Assembly: GCA_030844895.1 (NCBI GenBank)
Contig: CM061224.1
Location: 73,354,567 to 73,418,566 of the forward strand
Source: Ambrosia x helenae
Taxonomy: Eukaryota > Streptophyta > Magnoliopsida > Asterales > Asteraceae
DNA: 64,000 nt
Direction of reading: 5' to 3'
Shown: positions 1-9,710 of the stretch, piece after piece
Layout of the letters: every line of letters starts with the position of its first letter
Position numbering within the stretch: the stretch's first letter is position 1
Position numbers and translations under genes: made by a program
Notes under the pieces: generated by a model
What the model was told of the DNA's origin: nothing
Seen by the model: the letters and a program-made list of their open reading frames with translations, nothing else
The model's database searches: none

Positions 1-239
1 GCGACTTCATCGAACACGTTGGCACCAACACCACCAAGACTCTCCGAGACCTTCAATTCAAGTGGGCCGATCTCAATATCAAGTGTGAGAGGTGGACCAC
101 TATATACGAGTAGACGGTGAAGGACGATCTGAAGCTTGATGAGGAGTTGGTTATCGAATTCACCAACTATGAGTATATGGTTCGATACGACAACTATTTC
201 GACCATGTCGAGGCATGTCGATTGTTGCGCCAACTTTAA
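1..239 (+). pseudogene. MYB/SANT-like transposon protein, C-terminal remnant
   Basis: One frame reads from base 3 to TAA at 237-239 with a single in-frame TAG at 111-113. The text includes FKWADLNIKCERW and, near the end, FTNYEYMVRYDNYFDHVEACRLL. The pattern KW..LN.KC..W..IY resembles the trihelix/SANT-like proteins that accompany PIF/Harbinger transposons in eudicots, and two related remnants lie at 7621-7998 and 28028-28378. The start lies outside the window. The internal stop makes it a remnant rather than a working gene. Family placement is by pattern recognition only. Confidence 0.5.
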
Positions 240-611
240 GTTATTTCTTTCTTTGTTTTAATGTATTTTATTTTATGTATTTTGTTTATGGTTAATATTA
301 TTAGGGTTTTATTTTATGTTTCATTCAAATCTTGTTATTTATGTTTTATATTTACTTTTATAGTTCAAAACAAAGAAAATAATCAAAAAATTACAAAATA
401 AACGGTAAAGGGTAAAAATAAAACAAAAGTAAAGATGTATGTATTTACTTATGTTTACATTTTGGTCATTTTCCCTTAAACATGTATGGTGTTAGGTGCT
501 CCCAAAAGTGGTACAATTTTGTTAATTTTATATACGTTAGGGGCTGAATATGTACTTTTTCTAGGTTATTTAAATCGTTTCCTTCTCTTTAATGTTTTTA
601 CGCCCTGTAAG
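240..611. other. AT-rich non-coding spacer
   Basis: Strongly AT-rich, no convincing ORF. It lies between the MYB-like remnant and the GRF gene, so its right part is the likely promoter and 5' UTR of that gene. No clear TATA box or repeat boundary was found. Confidence 0.4.
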
Positions 612-1057
612 ATGTCCCGAGCATCATCTTCTTCCTCGAGGTCAGCTAACAACTTCAGCAGAACTAGAGAAATATGTTCATCTTGCGGTGCAGATACGCG
701 TATTAGAATCTCTCGAACTGAAGCAAACCAGGGCAGACGGTTTGTGTGCTGTGTATGTTAAAAGAATGTGTTTCCTTTTGTTTTTTTATACAATCTTAAT
801 TATTAAATCATATAATGATTTGTTTTTTTTCTTAGACGGCTGGTTGTGGGTTTCTTAAGTGGGTGGAAACTTCAAGTTGTTACTACTGCGAAAGTTTCGT
901 TCCTCGTTTGTTGCGGTCGTTTAACGACCAAAAGGAATTAACTAAAGCTAAAATTTTGGAAGCCACACGATTGAAGTTACTTTTACTATTTAGTTGGTCT
1001 ATCTTTTTAAGTGTATTAGTATGTGTACTTGTGTTTGGAACCGAAGAGAGATATTAA
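612..1057 (+). CDS. GRF-type zinc-finger protein with C-terminal membrane helix (two exons)
   Basis: Exon 1 is 612-752 and exon 2 is 836-1057. The intron 753-835 has a GTATGT donor and a T-rich tract ending in TTAG; both exons are in phase and give about 120 residues. After a Ser-rich start comes a zf-GRF pattern: ICSSCGADTRIRISRTEANQ, then GRRF, a Cys pair at the junction, and CGFLKWVE in exon 2. GRF fingers bind single-stranded nucleic acid in several enzymes. The end holds a charged, helix-prone stretch and a hydrophobic segment (LLLLFSWSIFLSVLVCVLVF) consistent with a membrane anchor. Small GRF-plus-helix proteins are common in transposon-rich plant DNA and often adjoin Ulp1-like genes, as here. 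The ATG at 612 was chosen because the Ser-rich leader fits the family. Both exons are open, so it may be expressed. Confidence 0.7.
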
Positions 1058-1094
1058 AAATACAAAACTTATATATTTTTTTGTAAATAAATGT

Positions 1095-4000
1095 TCACAA
1101 CATTTCAACATCATTATCTTTTGACTCCTGACCAGAAGAAGCCACCAGAACATCTTCATCCGAATTGTTATCATGAAACAACAGTGCAAGCCTACGCCTC
1201 ATTTGTTGTGCAGTTTGAACGCGGTCTTCATCTTGATTATTTGGTTTTTTATTAATTAACCTATCTAGAAAGATGCAGACCCAAACCCCACAATCATCGT
1301 ATACTCCATCCTGTTGAGGTACATCAAGCGGATAAACATTTTGGAACGGGAAACAATAGTTGATTGGATGCTGGTCATCTTTGTAATAATTGTGCTCCCG
1401 TAATCAATTGTCAAATGCAAAATTTATATGACAGATAAACTCTCTTGAATCCAGTGCCAATGGAGGTGAAGTCGATGAACTGAAAGTCTGAAAATATTAT
1501 ACGTAATTAAAAAATGCACGTATATAAAATCAATAATACCAAATTAGAAACTTGACAAACCTGTCGTATACGGTTAGAGTTTTCTCTATTAGGTTGAAAA
1601 CTCCAAGCAACCAATGTATACTTTTAACGTTTATCGGAACGTACACCTTGTCAACATCTCGGATGGATGGATACGGTGCAGATTGACCGTGAAAATAATC
1701 CACAAAGCTCGTTTTTGAAACCGGGTTAATCAAACCCTATTGAAAAAAATGGAGGAAGAATGCTCCAGCGATCGGTTGGTAGCCTAGATTTGTACAGCTG
1801 ATTTACCCACCCGAAAATATGTTGTTAAACAATCCCAATTTCAGTTAATACGTTGTATTTATAAAAATACAAACAATAAAACTATCTAAAATTATTATTC
1901 GTTACCTCAGAGCAAAACCAACCATGACCATCATCAGCAAGCAAAGTACTCCAAAAATTTCGGGGTAGGATATTCCCAGTCAACACACATTTTCTTTCTT
2001 CATTTTTTGGATACCAGGCTCGGATTGCTTCTATTTTATCATCTTCCTCTTTTGAAATCAGCCTTTTTTTGGGTTTGGTTTTCGCAACGATAAACGGGGA
2101 AAGCGTACAAGGTCCGGGCTTTGTTGACCGTTCTGACCGTCTCAACTCGACAACTTGGGGCTTATCACTCTATAATAAAAAAATAATTAATATATAAATT
2201 TTCACGTTTAAACAATAAAAAAATAACGTAAAGACAAGCTATAATGTAGCTTTAACTTACATCATTGGCTTCAAACTGTTGTTCCAAATTGGTGGTCTCG
2301 GGTTTGTAACCATCCGCATTCAAATACTGATTAACCTATAAAAAAAATATTCAGTTAAAATGAACCGGCTTTATTTACTTTTGTTCAGCAATGTAATATA
2401 AAATTTTACCACATATTCATGATCGTGCTATTGTTTTTCATCCTCTACTTGTTTTCGTTTAGACGACTTCAAAGACATTGAGTTTTGTGCCTAAGAGCAA
2501 AGATAGTACAGTTATTTAAAATGGTTCACTAAGGTATATTTACATAAAATAAGATGATATCACGATACCTCTGTAAACATTTCACACAACTTCTTGGTTT
2601 GTTCATCCAACACCTCTTTGATTATTGATTTTAAACCAGTCTGCGAATCATCATCATCATTCACAATAGACGTCCTTGAAAGTCCGGCCGCGACCGACTT
2701 ATGATTCTTCGTGTAGCCACCCTCAACGTCATGATCATAACGCCCATCATTAACTGGATGCATATCACCTGCAGGATTGCACTGGTGATTCTGTGTAACA
2801 TCATTAAATGCTTGTACTTGATTTCGCATTGCATCCGCAGCTACACTTTCTTCCCTTTTGGCATCCAGGAAAGCACAACTTGAAATGTACCAATCGCAGA
2901 GCATCTCCGACTCGGTCGACAACAAATAATCGAGAGGTTTATAATCAACATGCTGAGTGATAAATTTGTCATTAATATTCCGGTACCACAAATAATATTT
3001 GTAAAACGGTGAGCATCGATACATACCTTAGCTGCATCCGAGAGGAATTTCTCAACACTCGGCTTAGTGAATCTCCGACATTTTCCCTAGCTGAGAAATC
3101 TAGGAATTTCTTCCTTAATAAAACAATTGTGTCGGCGTTTAAATTCTGGAAAAATTTCAAAGAGCCAAATCTGCATACAAAATATGTAAGACAAACAATC
3201 GAATTTGAATAAACAAAATAATTATTCTAAATGAATACCTTGAATGCCCAAACAAATCCACCTAAGCCGAAACCCTTTGCGTCTTTCTTCTTTCGGCGGT
3301 GCATATCATACAAATGAGGCCGCAACTCATCCCAAAAATAACTCCCCCAAGAATAGTTGTTACAAGCTTCCAAATCATCAACTAAATCTATCAGTTTCTG
3401 ATCAACATGCCCAGTCCTTTGTGTTCCTTTAAAACAGCTCTCTATCATCATCAAAATACAAATTCTAACACAATCATCTTCCGCAAAGTTAGGTCAATCA
3501 GATTTAAAAAGGTCTTCTAGATCTTGAATACTCACTCTACGAAAATCGTTAGCTCCAAAGAATCTTCTTCTAAAAGAATGGGGATGGTGATTCGGTAACC
3601 AGTTAGATACCCCAAAACAGAGACCGGTTACCAGACAAAACTGTTTCGGGCTAAAGAATATTTCTTGATCCCCTATTCTATAACAAATACCGTCTTGAGG
3701 GTTCTTTGTAACAACCTGAAGTTGAGCAATACCGTATAAGACGTTGTTACAGCATACCTTCGCCTTAGCATCAAGAAATCGGCCAAAACATGTATTCCTA
3801 AATTTGGATTCTATGGATTCTGTAATTTTAGACTTCATACGATCTAAAAATGTCCAAGCAATTCGGACCTTAATTTGACAATCCTCCTATGCAGCAGGCA
3901 ATGTTTAAACACAGACAATCAATCAACCGAACAACCAAACATAAAAATTTAAAAAATGAAGAAAATGTAAAAAAAATAATAACTTACAACTGGAGCAGGA

Positions 4001-4394
4001 GCAGGCCAGTCAACAGGAACGTCGTTGTAAACATTGAGAATTTGTTGGATGACAAGATTGGGAAATTGTTGGTTAGAAAGATTGGGAATTTGTTGGTTGG
4101 AAACATTGGCAATTTGTTGGTTGGAAGGATTCATTTGCTGGTTAAAATTGGGTTGCTGGATATAAGGGGGAAAAAATTCGGTTGCTGGATAAAACTGCGT
4201 TGCATGAACAGATTGGGTACCTGGTAGTTGTTTTGCTGGTTAAAGTTGTTTGGCTGGTTATAATCGATATTCGGTTGTTGGTTAAAGTTGTTTTGTTGGT
4301 TATAGATCCCTTGCAGAATTGGTTGAGACGACCAATTGCTATCACAAAATAAGTCTTCATCCAGATTTGTGACCTCCAGATTTTCTGGATCCAT
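1095..4394 (-). pseudogene. DUF1985 / Ulp1-like C48 cysteine protease gene of the type carried by Mutator-like elements
   Basis: Exon 1 (4394-3988) starts MDPENLEV and is Gln/Asn-rich. A GTAAGT donor and an acceptor at 3887-3888 join it in frame to a DUF1985 exon (FSPKQFCLVTGL, later FWDELRPHLYDMHRRKKK). Further exons follow, including RRSERSTKPGP and FWSTLLADDGHGW. The protease core reads KVYVPINVKSIHWLLGV ... LTVYDR ... VPQQDGVYDDCGVWVC, so His (codon 1614-1616), Asp (1563-1565), Gln and Cys (1290-1292) of a C48 peptidase are present. Ulp1 enzymes remove SUMO; plant Mutator-like elements often carry such genes. In-frame stops at 3492-3494, 3088-3090 and 1404-1406 interrupt otherwise continuous homology, so it is broken despite an intact catalytic set. 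Exon limits 3' of DUF1985 are only partly resolved. Confidence 0.72.
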
Positions 4395-4833
4395 TTTTCA
4401 AATGGGTCGGGTATTAAAACCGGGTCGGGTCAGCATTTGGTGGATAAACTTTCTTGTGACGCAGCCACGAAATGTGTTGTGGTCCTTACATGTGGGACCC
4501 TAGTGTCGGAATTGGTTGACGTAGTTGCCGGAACTGGATAGACGTTGAAGGATTTGGTCGGACTCGCCTCGGAATTGGTCGTCAGAGTTGAAGAATTTGC
4601 CGGAATTGCAGTCGGAGAGGGGATGTGGTCCAAGGGTTGTTCGGACGGGTTGTTGGTGTGGTCCCGAGATGGTTTGGGTAACGACTTTCCTTTTTTGAAA
4701 AACTATTATCTGGAGCCGTCTTAGTGACATCTTGTAGTGGGACAGATATCTTTGTGACGTCTTTGAGCAAGGACTTGTTTTATAGTGAAAAGATGTTTCG
4801 GATAGTGGGACACGACTTTAAGTTGTATCATTA

Positions 4834-5300
4834 GTTGGGAGATGTCTTTGACTTCTTGGGAATAGGCACCACTTTTTAAATGTAAAACGTTTCGAAATGT
4901 GGGTTATGACTTTAAGTCGTATCAGTAGTTGGGAGATGTCTTTGACTTCTTGGGAATAGGCACCACTTTTGAAATGTAAAACGTTTCGAAATGTGGGTTA
5001 TGACTTTAAGTTGTATCAGTAGTTGGGAGACGTCTTTGACTTCTTGGGAATAGGCACCAATTTTTAAAATGTAAAACGTTTCGAAAACTGGGACACGACT
5101 TTAAGTCGTCTCATTAGTTGGGAGATTTCTTTGACTTCTTGGTAATAGGGACAACTTTTTAAAGGTAAAACGCTTCGGAAAGTGGGACACGACTTTAAGT
5201 CGTCAATATTTGGGAGACGTCTTTGACTTCTTGGGATTAGGGACCACTTATTAAAGGTAAAACGTTTCGGAAAGTGGGCCACGACTTAAATTCGTTTCTA
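4834..5300. repeat. 94-bp tandem array between two Ulp1-like genes
   Basis: Five units start at about 4834, 4928, 5022, 5117 and 5209 (periods 94, 94, 95, 93). Each contains TTGGGAGATGTCTTTGACTT, a GTAAAACGTTTCG block and a CACGACTTTAAGTCGT block; the last is a near-palindrome around ACTTTAAGT. A decayed partial unit precedes at about 4750-4833. The array lies between a minus-strand and a plus-strand Ulp1-like gene, where both promoters would be, which resembles the sub-terminal tandem repeats of some DNA transposons. That role is an inference. Confidence 0.8.
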
Positions 5301-5383
5301 CCGAGTTCTTCCGCGGGACGAATGTGACAATTTACTCCTTTTAATAAAAAAGAGTTGTTAGTTCGAAACAAGTGTTTTCACAT

Positions 5384-6329
5384 AAAGAAATGTCTGACAG
5401 AGGACTTAAGGATTTACCGCCTGCGGAATACTATTCTCAACCAGCAGATAAATCATCCGATTGGATCTTAAAAAATGGAGGCAAACGAAAAATAAGCCGG
5501 AAACTTCTTCCTCCGCAGAGAATACTGAAGAAAGAAAATATGTACACAATCGACAAAGCTTACGCCAACACAATACTGGAAAATGGGCTATTCCAGACAA
5601 TGAAACAGATAACTGGTCAAAAGATGTTTTTGACTTTTACCATAGAGGAGACGCACCATTTTGTTATTCGACAGTTTTTTCAAGAACAGTGGAGTTGGAT
5701 AAAACATTTTGGGGAACTTTGTTAGCCCTCAATTCTATCAGATCACTCTCAGTAACAGTTAATTATTAAATCTTTTGATATTTCCCTTTTTTTTATTTTT
5801 ATAATTTTAACATGTTCGTGACGTTTCTTTACAGCATATAGAAGGATGGGTTGGAAGACTAATGAACTGGAGGAGTAGAAAGATTCAAGAAAATGCTTTG
5901 CTAAATATGCGGTGGACGATTCTACCACCACAATTTTATGAGTGTTTATTGGAATCTATTCCTAAAAACGTGGTCAACTATTGCAATGGTAAAGTAAAAC
6001 CGTTTCCGTCATTTTTTGATGTAGATTGCGTCTTTTTCCCGCTTCCACTTGAAAATAGTGAATGGTTACTCATGCAACTAGAATTGGTGTCACAAGAGCT
6101 AGTCATGTATGCTCATCAAGATGTTTGTATCGGTGAAAGATATAGAAACCATATTCACCCAAGGTTGACGAACGTACAAATTTATTTAGTCACTGATAAA
6201 CCCATTGCCGTCAATGGTGATCTAAATCAGGCATGTTTGTCATACAGACGGTTTATGGCCGAAAAATTGTATTTTTGGCGGTGTTTACCCCGTCCAAACG
6301 TTGCAAAACCTATTGCAATTTTATTGTAA
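5384..6329 (+). pseudogene. Ulp1-like protease remnant, 5'-truncated, catalytic His replaced
   Basis: Reading frames at 5384-5770 (including FWGTLLALNSIRSLSVT) and 5835-6329 (HIEGWVGRLMNWRSRK ... WTILPPQFYECLL ... VDCVFFPLPLENSEWLLMQL ... MAEKLYFW) match the layout of plant Ulp1/C48 transposon genes, with a likely intron between about 5755 and 5834. The position that should read His-Trp, as in the neighbouring minus-strand copy, reads Glu-Trp, and no downstream Cys box (DCGVWVC-like) follows before the stop at 6327-6329. The 5' part with DUF1985 is absent and the first exon needs a frame change near 5470. It is probably inactive. It diverges from the minus-strand copy, so the two are not a recent duplication. 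Confidence 0.55.
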
Positions 6330-7620
6330 TTTTAACCCGTATTATTCCTTGCCATTTTATTCCTGTAGTGTTTTGAATATTAAATAATTCCACAAACAAA
6401 CATGATGACAAATGAATTGGTATCATACAATATACATCAATGTTGTGTTATCTTTTTTAATGACATAAGTTACAACGCCTATACTATTAGAACAATGAAA
6501 AATAAATGCGCTTGTTACACGAAGTGTTTTTTTTTTCCTTAGCTGTTGATCGTCCAAAATGCGTTTGTTCCACAGAATGTTTTCCCAACCTGTTGACCAC
6601 GACGTTGATGACTGCAAACCACTTCGTCCGTATGAGAAAATTACCAAATTAGCCATTTGACAAAAGGTTTCCAAATAGGAACATCACTGAGGTGGCTACT
6701 TTCGTAATTTGTTGGTCAATGGCCATTTCAGTGAATAACATGTTTCACCATTATCCATTGACCAATTTGCAACTGGAATGGTGACCGGTTTTATATTACA
6801 TTACAAACATGACTTACTGGCAACTGGTCACGCCGAAGACAATAAGTCTAGTTTGATAAGATTCCCTTCCTTATTCCTTGTATAAGCAAAAGGGAATCTA
6901 AGGAAGGAAATCGTAAAACCAATTTCTCCCATATCCTATTGTCATCAAGGTTATTACCCGTTACACCATGTGGAGAATGGTCATTTTAACACATAATGAC
7001 AGAGAAATGGGAGGTTCACCAGCGTTGTAGTATTATAAACTACCAGACCAAAGTTGCAGTCTACACGGCTTATACCACTCGCGGATGTAACAACGATCCA
7101 AGTAGTTTTATGCAGATGTAACAACGATCCAAAAAATATGTTGGATGGTTTGATGATTCGAATACACATATTAAAATGAATGTAATTCGAAATAAAGACT
7201 ACAAAAGGGAAAACATTACGTGAACCGAAAAGAGATAAGTGTTTGAAAATTTTCGTAAAATTATGTGAAAACATTTTTTGATTAGTGAAACTAAACTTAT
7301 CTAGTAAAAGTAACAACTCTTGGTGAAGTATTATGCATTTATATACAGTGTTTCATGTCTCGGGACGTGCACGTCTCTGACATGCGAAGACGCTCGATGG
7401 TTACACGTGTCCCGTCATCAATTTAAATCTGTATGATGTCCTAAAGTCAGTGAAGACGTCTCGGGAAGTGTGTAGGCTAAATCCTTACACATCAAATAAT
7501 TACCATATTAAATTATATTATTTTATTAATATTTCTACACTATATATACCTACAAATTCTTCACCACATAACACATTTCTTACAAATCACGTATACAAAA
7601 CACCAAGCAACCAATCAAAG
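6330..7620. other. Non-coding region with degenerate transposon sequence
   Basis: No supported gene. Around 6690-6790 TGGTCAATGGCCATTT and a matching ATCCATTGACCA lie in opposite directions, suggesting a decayed foldback. At 7082-7136 the 16-base word GATGTAACAACGATCC occurs twice about 33 bases apart; similar words recur at about 27670-27720 and 28975-28990, linking this stretch to the MYB-like remnants. 7540-7620 holds a TATATATA run upstream of the MYB-like start. Confidence 0.4.
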
Positions 7621-7998
7621 ATGGCCTCCTGGATGGAAGAAGAAATTCTTGGAATTACACTGGCCTGGCGCAATGTTTGTGAAAACACCTGAGTTTCTGA
7701 CACTAGCCACGAAATTCGGGCTACTCCATTCTGGAATAAAGTTGTTACCGAGTTACAAACACTTATGGACGGTCAAACAAACCGCACGACCGAAGAAGTG
7801 AGAGAAAAATTTCGCAACATCAAAGGGGAGTGCACAATCTTTGAAGAATTCTTCAAGGCCAACAAACAGGAAAGGCCGAACGAATCCGAAGAACAGCTCA
7901 TTGAATTGTCAAAGATTGACTACCTGTTCGACTATGATGAAGGCTTCGTGTATGTTTCGGCGTGGCAGTTTTTATGCCCGAATTATATTTATCTTTAA
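7621..7998 (+). pseudogene. MYB/SANT-like protein of PIF/Harbinger type
   Basis: One frame from ATG 7621 to TAA 7996-7998 (125 codons) with an in-frame TGA at 7690-7692. It begins MASWMEEEILGITLAWRNV, continues FWNKVVTELQTLMD and RTTEEVREKFRNIKGECTIF, and ends in an acidic-aromatic stretch. The Trp-Glu-Glu-Glu...W..V start and the second helix with R..I..KW/EC are typical of the DNA-binding partner protein of plant PIF/Harbinger elements. The ORF at 28028 is the same family (MAPTRWTEEEEIALVVGW). No DDE transposase partner is recognisable nearby. The premature stop indicates decay. Confidence 0.58.
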
Positions 7999-8171
7999 GT
8001 TCATGTAATAGGTATTTCTATCATGTAATTTCGAAGTTTATAAATTAAGGTTAATGTTTTAATTTTCTGATCCTTTAGTACCTTTAAATTTTATAAAGTA
8101 TTAAATGCCACGGGACTTAAAAACCCGACGAATAGGATTACAAAACCTTCAAAAAATTACAAACATAAACA

Positions 8172-8305
8172 TCAGTCCTCATCATCATGAGTGGAACCTG
8201 AGGTACACAAACCAGCCGCTACATCCAACGCAACCCTCTTCTCCAGCTCCAGCCGCTCTTGCTCCGCTTTCTTCGCTTCCGCACCCATATGGTCAGATTG
8301 ATCAA
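8172..8305 (-). pseudogene. C-terminal end of the coiled-coil mobile-element ORF, severed by Copia-1
   Basis: On the minus strand, bases 8305 to 8172 read QSDHMGAEAKKAEQERLELE, continue through a short helix and end in THDDED and TGA at 8172-8174. Bases 8301-8305 are the left TSD of Copia-1. Removing Copia-1 and one TSD joins this in frame to the minus-strand ORF that stops at 21032, giving a continuous coiled-coil C-terminus. It is part of the gene annotated at 21032-24107. Confidence 0.75.
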
Positions 8306-8763
8306 TGTTGGGTTGAGTTGAGACCACAGTTACCAGAACGAAGACTTTTGATAGCTTATAATATAGTTTTGTAAGTCAAGGGGCTGAATATGTAATTAAG
8401 CATAGTTTATTAGTGAAACCCTAGAGATTTGCGTACTTATAGACGGGCCCTGCGCACTTAGCTAAGTGTGCAGGCCCATCAGTCCTGTCTATATATAGAA
8501 TGCATGTTGCAGCTCTAGGGTTAGGGTTTTGAGTCATCTTTCTTAGCACAAGAACAAGGGTGCGTACTCAGTGTTTTCCATGGTTTTGTAACGATTATTA
8601 TCAGTAATGGAAGTTTGAATCTCTTTATCTTGTGTGTCGGTTTTACAAGTTTTATCTAGTTTCTTAGTTTTTCAAGATTCATCACTTAAAACACCTAATC
8701 AATAGGTGTTTCTAAGTGATAACAATCTCTTGCACTAACAAGATCTAGTATTTGGGACTTACA
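8306..8763 (+). repeat. Copia-1 5' LTR
   Basis: 458 bp, TG...CA ends, matching the 3' LTR at 20575-21031. It contains a word-based inverted repeat (8449-8474), a TATA box (8490-8497) and a downstream leader. A second palindrome-like stretch, AACACCTAATCAATAGGTGT, lies near 8691-8710. Confidence 0.93.
8449..8497 (+). promoter_or_regulatory. Copia-1 LTR promoter: inverted repeat plus TATA box
   Basis: Arms CCTGCGCACTTA (8449-8460) and TAAGTGTGCAGG (8463-8474) form an inverted repeat with one mismatch, built from the word TGCGCACTTA. The TATA box TATATATA is at 8490-8497, about 16 bases downstream. The same arrangement recurs internally at 16986-17033 upstream of the aORF. Confidence 0.7.
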
Positions 8764-8764
8764 A

Positions 8765-8779
8765 TTTGGTACCAGAGCC
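8765..8779 (+). other. Copia-1 primer-binding site
   Basis: TTTGGTACCAGAGCC begins one base after the LTR and matches the usual TGGTATCAGAGC site, complementary to initiator-Met tRNA 3' end, except for one substitution (ACC for ATC). Confidence 0.85.
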
Positions 8780-9024
8780 TCTGTGCTCTAGATTGTATCT
8801 ATTTAAGATACCAAAACCCCCATCTTGTTAATTTCTTTTTAAAGATTGTATAAACTTTTGTGTTTATAAAAAAAGGGTTTCTTATCAAGTTGCTTCAGAA
8901 ATCGCGTGGTGTTGTGTTTCTAGGGTGTTGAAAGTTGTTTATTTTAAGTAGAAATATCATCCAGGCACTTCAGATTGAGTGAAAAAGGTCTTGGAAAATT
9001 TCTGCTGAGTTTGTGTATCAAAAC

Positions 9025-9640
9025 AGACGGCTGTGCGCACTAATTTCATATCGTGCGCACTTGTTTCTTGTTTTGCGCACTTAATTCTTATTTTGCATAC
9101 TTAACTCATAAATATTGCATACTTATTCTGAGTACTTATTCCATGTCTTGTGGTGTGCACTTAATTCATAAGTTGCGTACTTACTTCAAGGTTTGAGTAC
9201 TTAACTCAAGTTTTTCAATATTTTAAAACTTTTCTGTCTCAGCGTACTTAACTAGGGTTTCTGCGCACTTAATCAGAAATCTCTAGTTGTCTGCGCACTT
9301 GCTGAAAGCTGTGCAACTTTTGAGTACTTACCTAGGGTTTCTGCGTACTTATCAAAGAAACACTAGTTCTCTGTGTACTTGTCAAAACTGCGCACTTATC
9401 AGGAGACTAGATTTTGACAGTGTACTCGCTATTGTTTCAGGTTGCTGCATACTTGATTCTGCGTACTTATTTCTTCTCACTTACCAAAGGAGACTTTGGG
9501 AGACAGTGATTTAGCCGTCTGTGGCTTTATCGCAGTGTACTTATTCGAGTGTTCTAGTCGTTATTCTGCCCAAAAGTTCTTGTGCTTTCAGACCAACAGT
9601 TCTGCGCACTTAATCTCTGCGCACTTATGGACTGATCACT
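9025..9640 (+). repeat. Word cluster TGCGYACTTA in the Copia-1 leader
   Basis: About 22 copies or near-copies of a 10-base word (TGCGCACTTA, TGCGTACTTA, TGCATACTTA, GAGTACTTA) are scattered irregularly through about 620 bases between the PBS and the gag start. Spacing is not fixed, so it is not a tandem repeat. The word also makes up the LTR inverted repeat and a second cluster at 16965-17640. Confidence 0.85.
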
Positions 9641-9710
9641 TAATTTGAGGATTGTGGACTTAATTTTGGACTTAAAATCAGAAAATCAAGTTTAAAATCT
9701 ACTTAAATCA

